This document shows positions 61,811-64,000 of a DNA stretch of 64,000 nucleotides, one piece after another (within the stretch, counting starts at the first letter, position 1; the number at the start of each line of letters is the position of its first letter). The stretch is from CAMTUH01 sp947084935 (GTDB lineage Bacteria > Pseudomonadota > Gammaproteobacteria > Coxiellales > Coxiellaceae), in the NCBI GenBank assembly GCA_947084935.1, contig CAMTUH010000004.1, positions 186,001 through 250,000 on the forward strand. The letters are read 5' to 3'. The notes under the pieces are model-generated. The model had not been told where the DNA came from. It did no database searches and saw nothing but the letters and a program-made list of their open reading frames with translations. The translations under genes and the position numbers were made by a program.

Positions 61811-62634
61811 ACATGAAATTCAACTTCATAACCACCAAATTTGCGTATATTAATCACGCCGTTGTCGAAAATTAAATACTGCCCTTTAATGCCCATTAAC
61901 TTTCCGGATACGGACTGCTCCGCATCCAGTGACAGGCTATTTATTTTTTCCGGATACTGCACAACTGGATAATTCAATTGCGTGATTTCTTGACTCGATA
62001 ACTCAGTCAATCCATTTCCCGGAAACTGAGAAAATACCCGCTGAATGGCCGCACGTGCCTCAACTCTTAATTCACTCCAGACCCGCAACAAATCCAACGG
62101 TTCCGCGTCGTTTTTCAATAACGCTCGCCAATCGGTACGATCGTTCACGAACTGCTTGAGCGCCACTTCCATCACACCCGCTTGATAACGATTACTGACT
62201 TTAAAAATAGGAATGGCTTGCGAAGCACCTTGATCGATCCAGCGCGTTGGGACTTGCGTTTCCCGCGTGATACCGACTTTTAATCCCGAAGAATTTGCCA
62301 AATAAATAATATGGGTTTGCGCACACTGCACGTGCGCCCAATCCTCAGTCGAACAAGTACCCGATTCCACTTGGCAGCGTTCGGGATGAATCACACAAAG
62401 ATTACACTCTTGCAACCGACGCAAACACGGAAAACAAAAACCCTGCTGAAAGCTTTTATTGGTTTTTCGGCCGCACTGAATACACTGAATATTACCGGTG
62501 GGAACGAAAGAAAGGGTATTTCCCATTAATGAATTTAACGGAATTTCTTTATCGCCCAACCGAAAATAGTAAGACACCGGGCAAGTGGGCTCGCCTTTTA
62601 ATTTTCGAATATGGCCAATAAATTTTTTCATCAC
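61738..62634 (-). CDS. DUF2797 zinc-ribbon-like protein with repeat-encoded tail
   Basis: A 298-residue protein of the DUF2797 family, function unknown. Cys pairs that could bind zinc are visible: CIQCGRK, GFCFPCLRRLQECNLC, CQVESGTC and HVQC. A later segment LANSSGLKVGITRETQVPTRWIDQGAS resembles a GIY-YIG-like fold. The last residues (HCEAPLGAAEAPRLDRGES) come from the family C repeat and are not part of the family. GTG 62634 and ATG 62631 are both possible starts. Confidence 0.85.
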   Translation of the reverse strand: MMKKFIGHIRKLKGEPTCPVSYYFRLGDKEIPLNSLMGNTLSFVPTGNIQCIQCGRKTNKSFQQGFCFPCLRRLQECNLCVIHPERCQVESGTCSTEDWAHVQCAQTHIIYLANSSGLKVGITRETQVPTRWIDQGASQAIPIFKVSNRYQAGVMEVALKQFVNDRTDWRALLKNDAEPLDLLRVWSELRVEARAAIQRVFSQFPGNGLTELSSQEITQLNYPVVQYPEKINSLSLDAEQSVSGKLMGIKGQYLIFDNGVINIRKFGGYEVEFHVRHCEAPLGAAEAPRLDRGESRIN

Positions 62635-63003
62635 TTACGAATTTCTAAATAAAATATAATCTTCAACCGGTTTACCGCCAATAAAGTGCTCTTGAATAAT
62701 TCGCTCAATCACTTCCGGCGTGCACGAGTGATACCAAATTCCATCGGGGTAAACGACGGCAATTGGACCTTGGCAGCACACCCGCAAACAATTCGCTTTC
62801 GTGCGGTAAATTCCACCCACCCCCGTTAAGTTCAATTCATCGAGGCGACGCTTTAAATATTCCCACGAAATTAACCCTTCGCCTTTTTGGCAGCATTTAG
62901 GTTTGGTTTGGTCGCAACACAAAAAAATATGATGACGAATTTTATGTAATTGAAGAACGTCGATGCGGCACTGCCGTTCTTCGTTTTTATTATTTTCCGT
63001 CAT
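62635..63003 (-). CDS. thioredoxin-like [2Fe-2S] ferredoxin
   Basis: A 122-residue protein with the thioredoxin-fold ferredoxin pattern: HHIFLCCDQTKPKCCQ near 27-42 (Cys-x-n-Cys) and TKANCLRVCCQGPIAVVYPDG near 68-88 (CxxxC), together binding a 2Fe-2S cluster, and WYHSCTPEVIERIIQEHF at the end. The electron-transfer partner is unknown; the position next to nadA, an Fe-S enzyme, is suggestive only. Its ATG overlaps the nadA stop by 1 nt. Confidence 0.9.
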   Translation of the reverse strand: MTENNKNEERQCRIDVLQLHKIRHHIFLCCDQTKPKCCQKGEGLISWEYLKRRLDELNLTGVGGIYRTKANCLRVCCQGPIAVVYPDGIWYHSCTPEVIERIIQEHFIGGKPVEDYILFRNS

Positions 63004-64000
63004 TACGCTCCCTTAGAGCTGAAATTTAACATCCGTTGTAGCGGGGCTTTGGCTTTCTGAATGATGGCCGGGTCAATCACAATTTCGTTCGTGCCCGTCA
63101 ACAGTGATTCTTCCACACGCTGCAAATTATTCATGGCCATCCACGGGCAGTGTCCGCAACTGTGGCACGTCGCCCCTTCCCCTGCCGTAGGCGCTTCAAT
63201 AAACGTCTTGTGCGGTGACGCTTGTTGCATCTTATAAAAAATACCGCGATCCGTTGCAACAATAAAGACATTATTCGGTAATTCTTGGCTTGCCTTTAAC
63301 AATTGTGACGTCGAGCCCACCACGTCCGCTTGCTGAATAACGCCTGGAGGTGACTCGGGGTGCACCAACACTGCCGCTTCCGGATGTTGTCGGCGTAATT
63401 CTTGGAGCGCTTGCACACGGTATTCTTCGTGCACGATACAAGCACCGTCCCATAAAATCATGTCTGCTCCAGTCTTGCTTTGTATGTACTGGCCTAAATA
63501 GCGATCCGGCGCCCATAAAATTTTTTTCCCTGCTGCACTCAAGTGATCCACAATCGCAACGGCATTCGACGAAGTCACCACCCAGTCGGCGCGCGCTTTA
63601 ACCGCTGCGGAAGTATTGCAATACACCACCACCGTGCGATCGGGGTGTTGATCACAAAAGGTGGTAAATTGATCGATCGGGCAACCCAAGTCCAAAGAAC
63701 ACGTCGCCTGCACGGTAGGCATCAAGACGCGTTTTTGAGGGCTCAAAATCTTAGCGCTCTCGCCCATGAAGCGAACGCCCGCCACCATCAACGTTGAAGC
63801 CGTATGCTCAACTCCGAATTGTGCCATGGCTAAAGAGTCCCCGATAAAACCACCGGTTTCCTCTGCTAATTGCTGGACTTCGGGTTCAGTGTAGTAATGG
63901 GCAATAACCACCGCGTCCTCAGCCGCAAGTAAGTCGGCAAGACGTGAAATCGATTTTTCCCTTTGATGTGGCGGCAGGGTCGCCAGAGATTCCCTGGTAG
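63003..64000 (-). CDS. nadA: quinolinate synthase A, 5' end outside window
   Basis: A 4Fe-4S enzyme making quinolinate from iminoaspartate and DHAP for NAD synthesis. The frame stays open to the window edge (332 codons), so the start is outside; the GTG at 63911 is internal. Visible motifs are VVIAHYYTEPEVQ, GFIGDSLAMAQF, the cluster cysteines in TCSLDLGCP and TCHSCGHCPWM, VVYCNTSAAVKARAD, and VHPESPPGV. Conserved sequence extends upstream of 63911. Confidence 0.95.
   Translation of the reverse strand, partial: TRESLATLPPHQREKSISRLADLLAAEDAVVIAHYYTEPEVQQLAEETGGFIGDSLAMAQFGVEHTASTLMVAGVRFMGESAKILSPQKRVLMPTVQATCSLDLGCPIDQFTTFCDQHPDRTVVVYCNTSAAVKARADWVVTSSNAVAIVDHLSAAGKKILWAPDRYLGQYIQSKTGADMILWDGACIVHEEYRVQALQELRRQHPEAAVLVHPESPPGVIQQADVVGSTSQLLKASQELPNNVFIVATDRGIFYKMQQASPHKTFIEAPTAGEGATCHSCGHCPWMAMNNLQRVEESLLTGTNEIVIDPAIIQKAKAPLQRMLNFSSKGA

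Noticed and set aside
1..64000. CRISPR arrays, prophage or intact insertion sequences.
   Set aside because: No regularly spaced direct repeats, no transposase or integrase frame and no phage structural genes were seen.

Overview
The window reads as a stretch of the Coxiella burnetii chromosome. The pmrA/pmrB pair, the very large NAD-glutamate dehydrogenase beside it, the palindromic repeats between genes and the many orphan hypothetical genes all fit that obligate intracellular gammaproteobacterium. The identification comes from recognising the proteins, not from a database search. Most of the window is dense housekeeping DNA. Accessory interest sits in orphan genes with effector-like control signals, one small RiPP-type cluster, repeats, and one non-coding RNA region.

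Layout. 1-1960: two minus-strand orphan genes, one cut by the window edge and one frameshifted, each behind a PmrA-type box. 1962-4603: uvrC, the gacA/uvrY-type regulator and tRNA-Ser(UGA). 4604-5215: a repeat element. 5216-13772: L,D-transpeptidase, serS, crcB, rarA, lolA, ftsK, trxB and an orphan gene. 13897-20379: mtnA with a class II aldolase, infA, clpA, a PmrA-box orphan gene and icd. 20431-29318: a long inverted repeat, queA, membrane and secreted proteins, a FadL porin, a glutamate-synthase-like protein, an aldehyde dehydrogenase, an orphan gene and a flavoprotein. 29403-33099: tRNA-Ser(CGA), purC, bamC, dapA and rmuC. 33096-34935: a Cys-repeat precursor with DUF692 and DUF2063 genes. 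35045-44210: a hydrolase with a lost nucleophile, NAD-GDH, pmrAB and a leucine-rich-repeat orphan. 44573-50301: an AddB/AddA-like nuclease-helicase pair. 50429-58770: nucleotidase, BI-1 protein, orn, plsY, a coiled-coil orphan, tsaD, mdh, cysQ, nudE and hemW. 58771-59137: a GacA/UvrY-type palindrome followed by a GGA-rich segment that looks like a CsrB/RsmY-class RNA. 59138-64000: FAD monooxygenase, an orphan gene, a small membrane protein, a DUF2797 protein, a ferredoxin and the 3' part of nadA.

How it fits together. Two global regulators are encoded here, GacA (3783-4439) and PmrA (41081-41752), and plausible targets of both lie in the same window. These are the GGA-rich RNA for GacA and three orphan genes for PmrA, all three with the same box-to-minus-10 spacing of 11 nt. 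PmrA controls the Dot/Icm type IV secretion system in Coxiella, so those orphans are reasonable effector candidates. Three palindromic repeat families occupy gene ends, and in several places they supply the stop codon, a terminator or a C-terminal tail.
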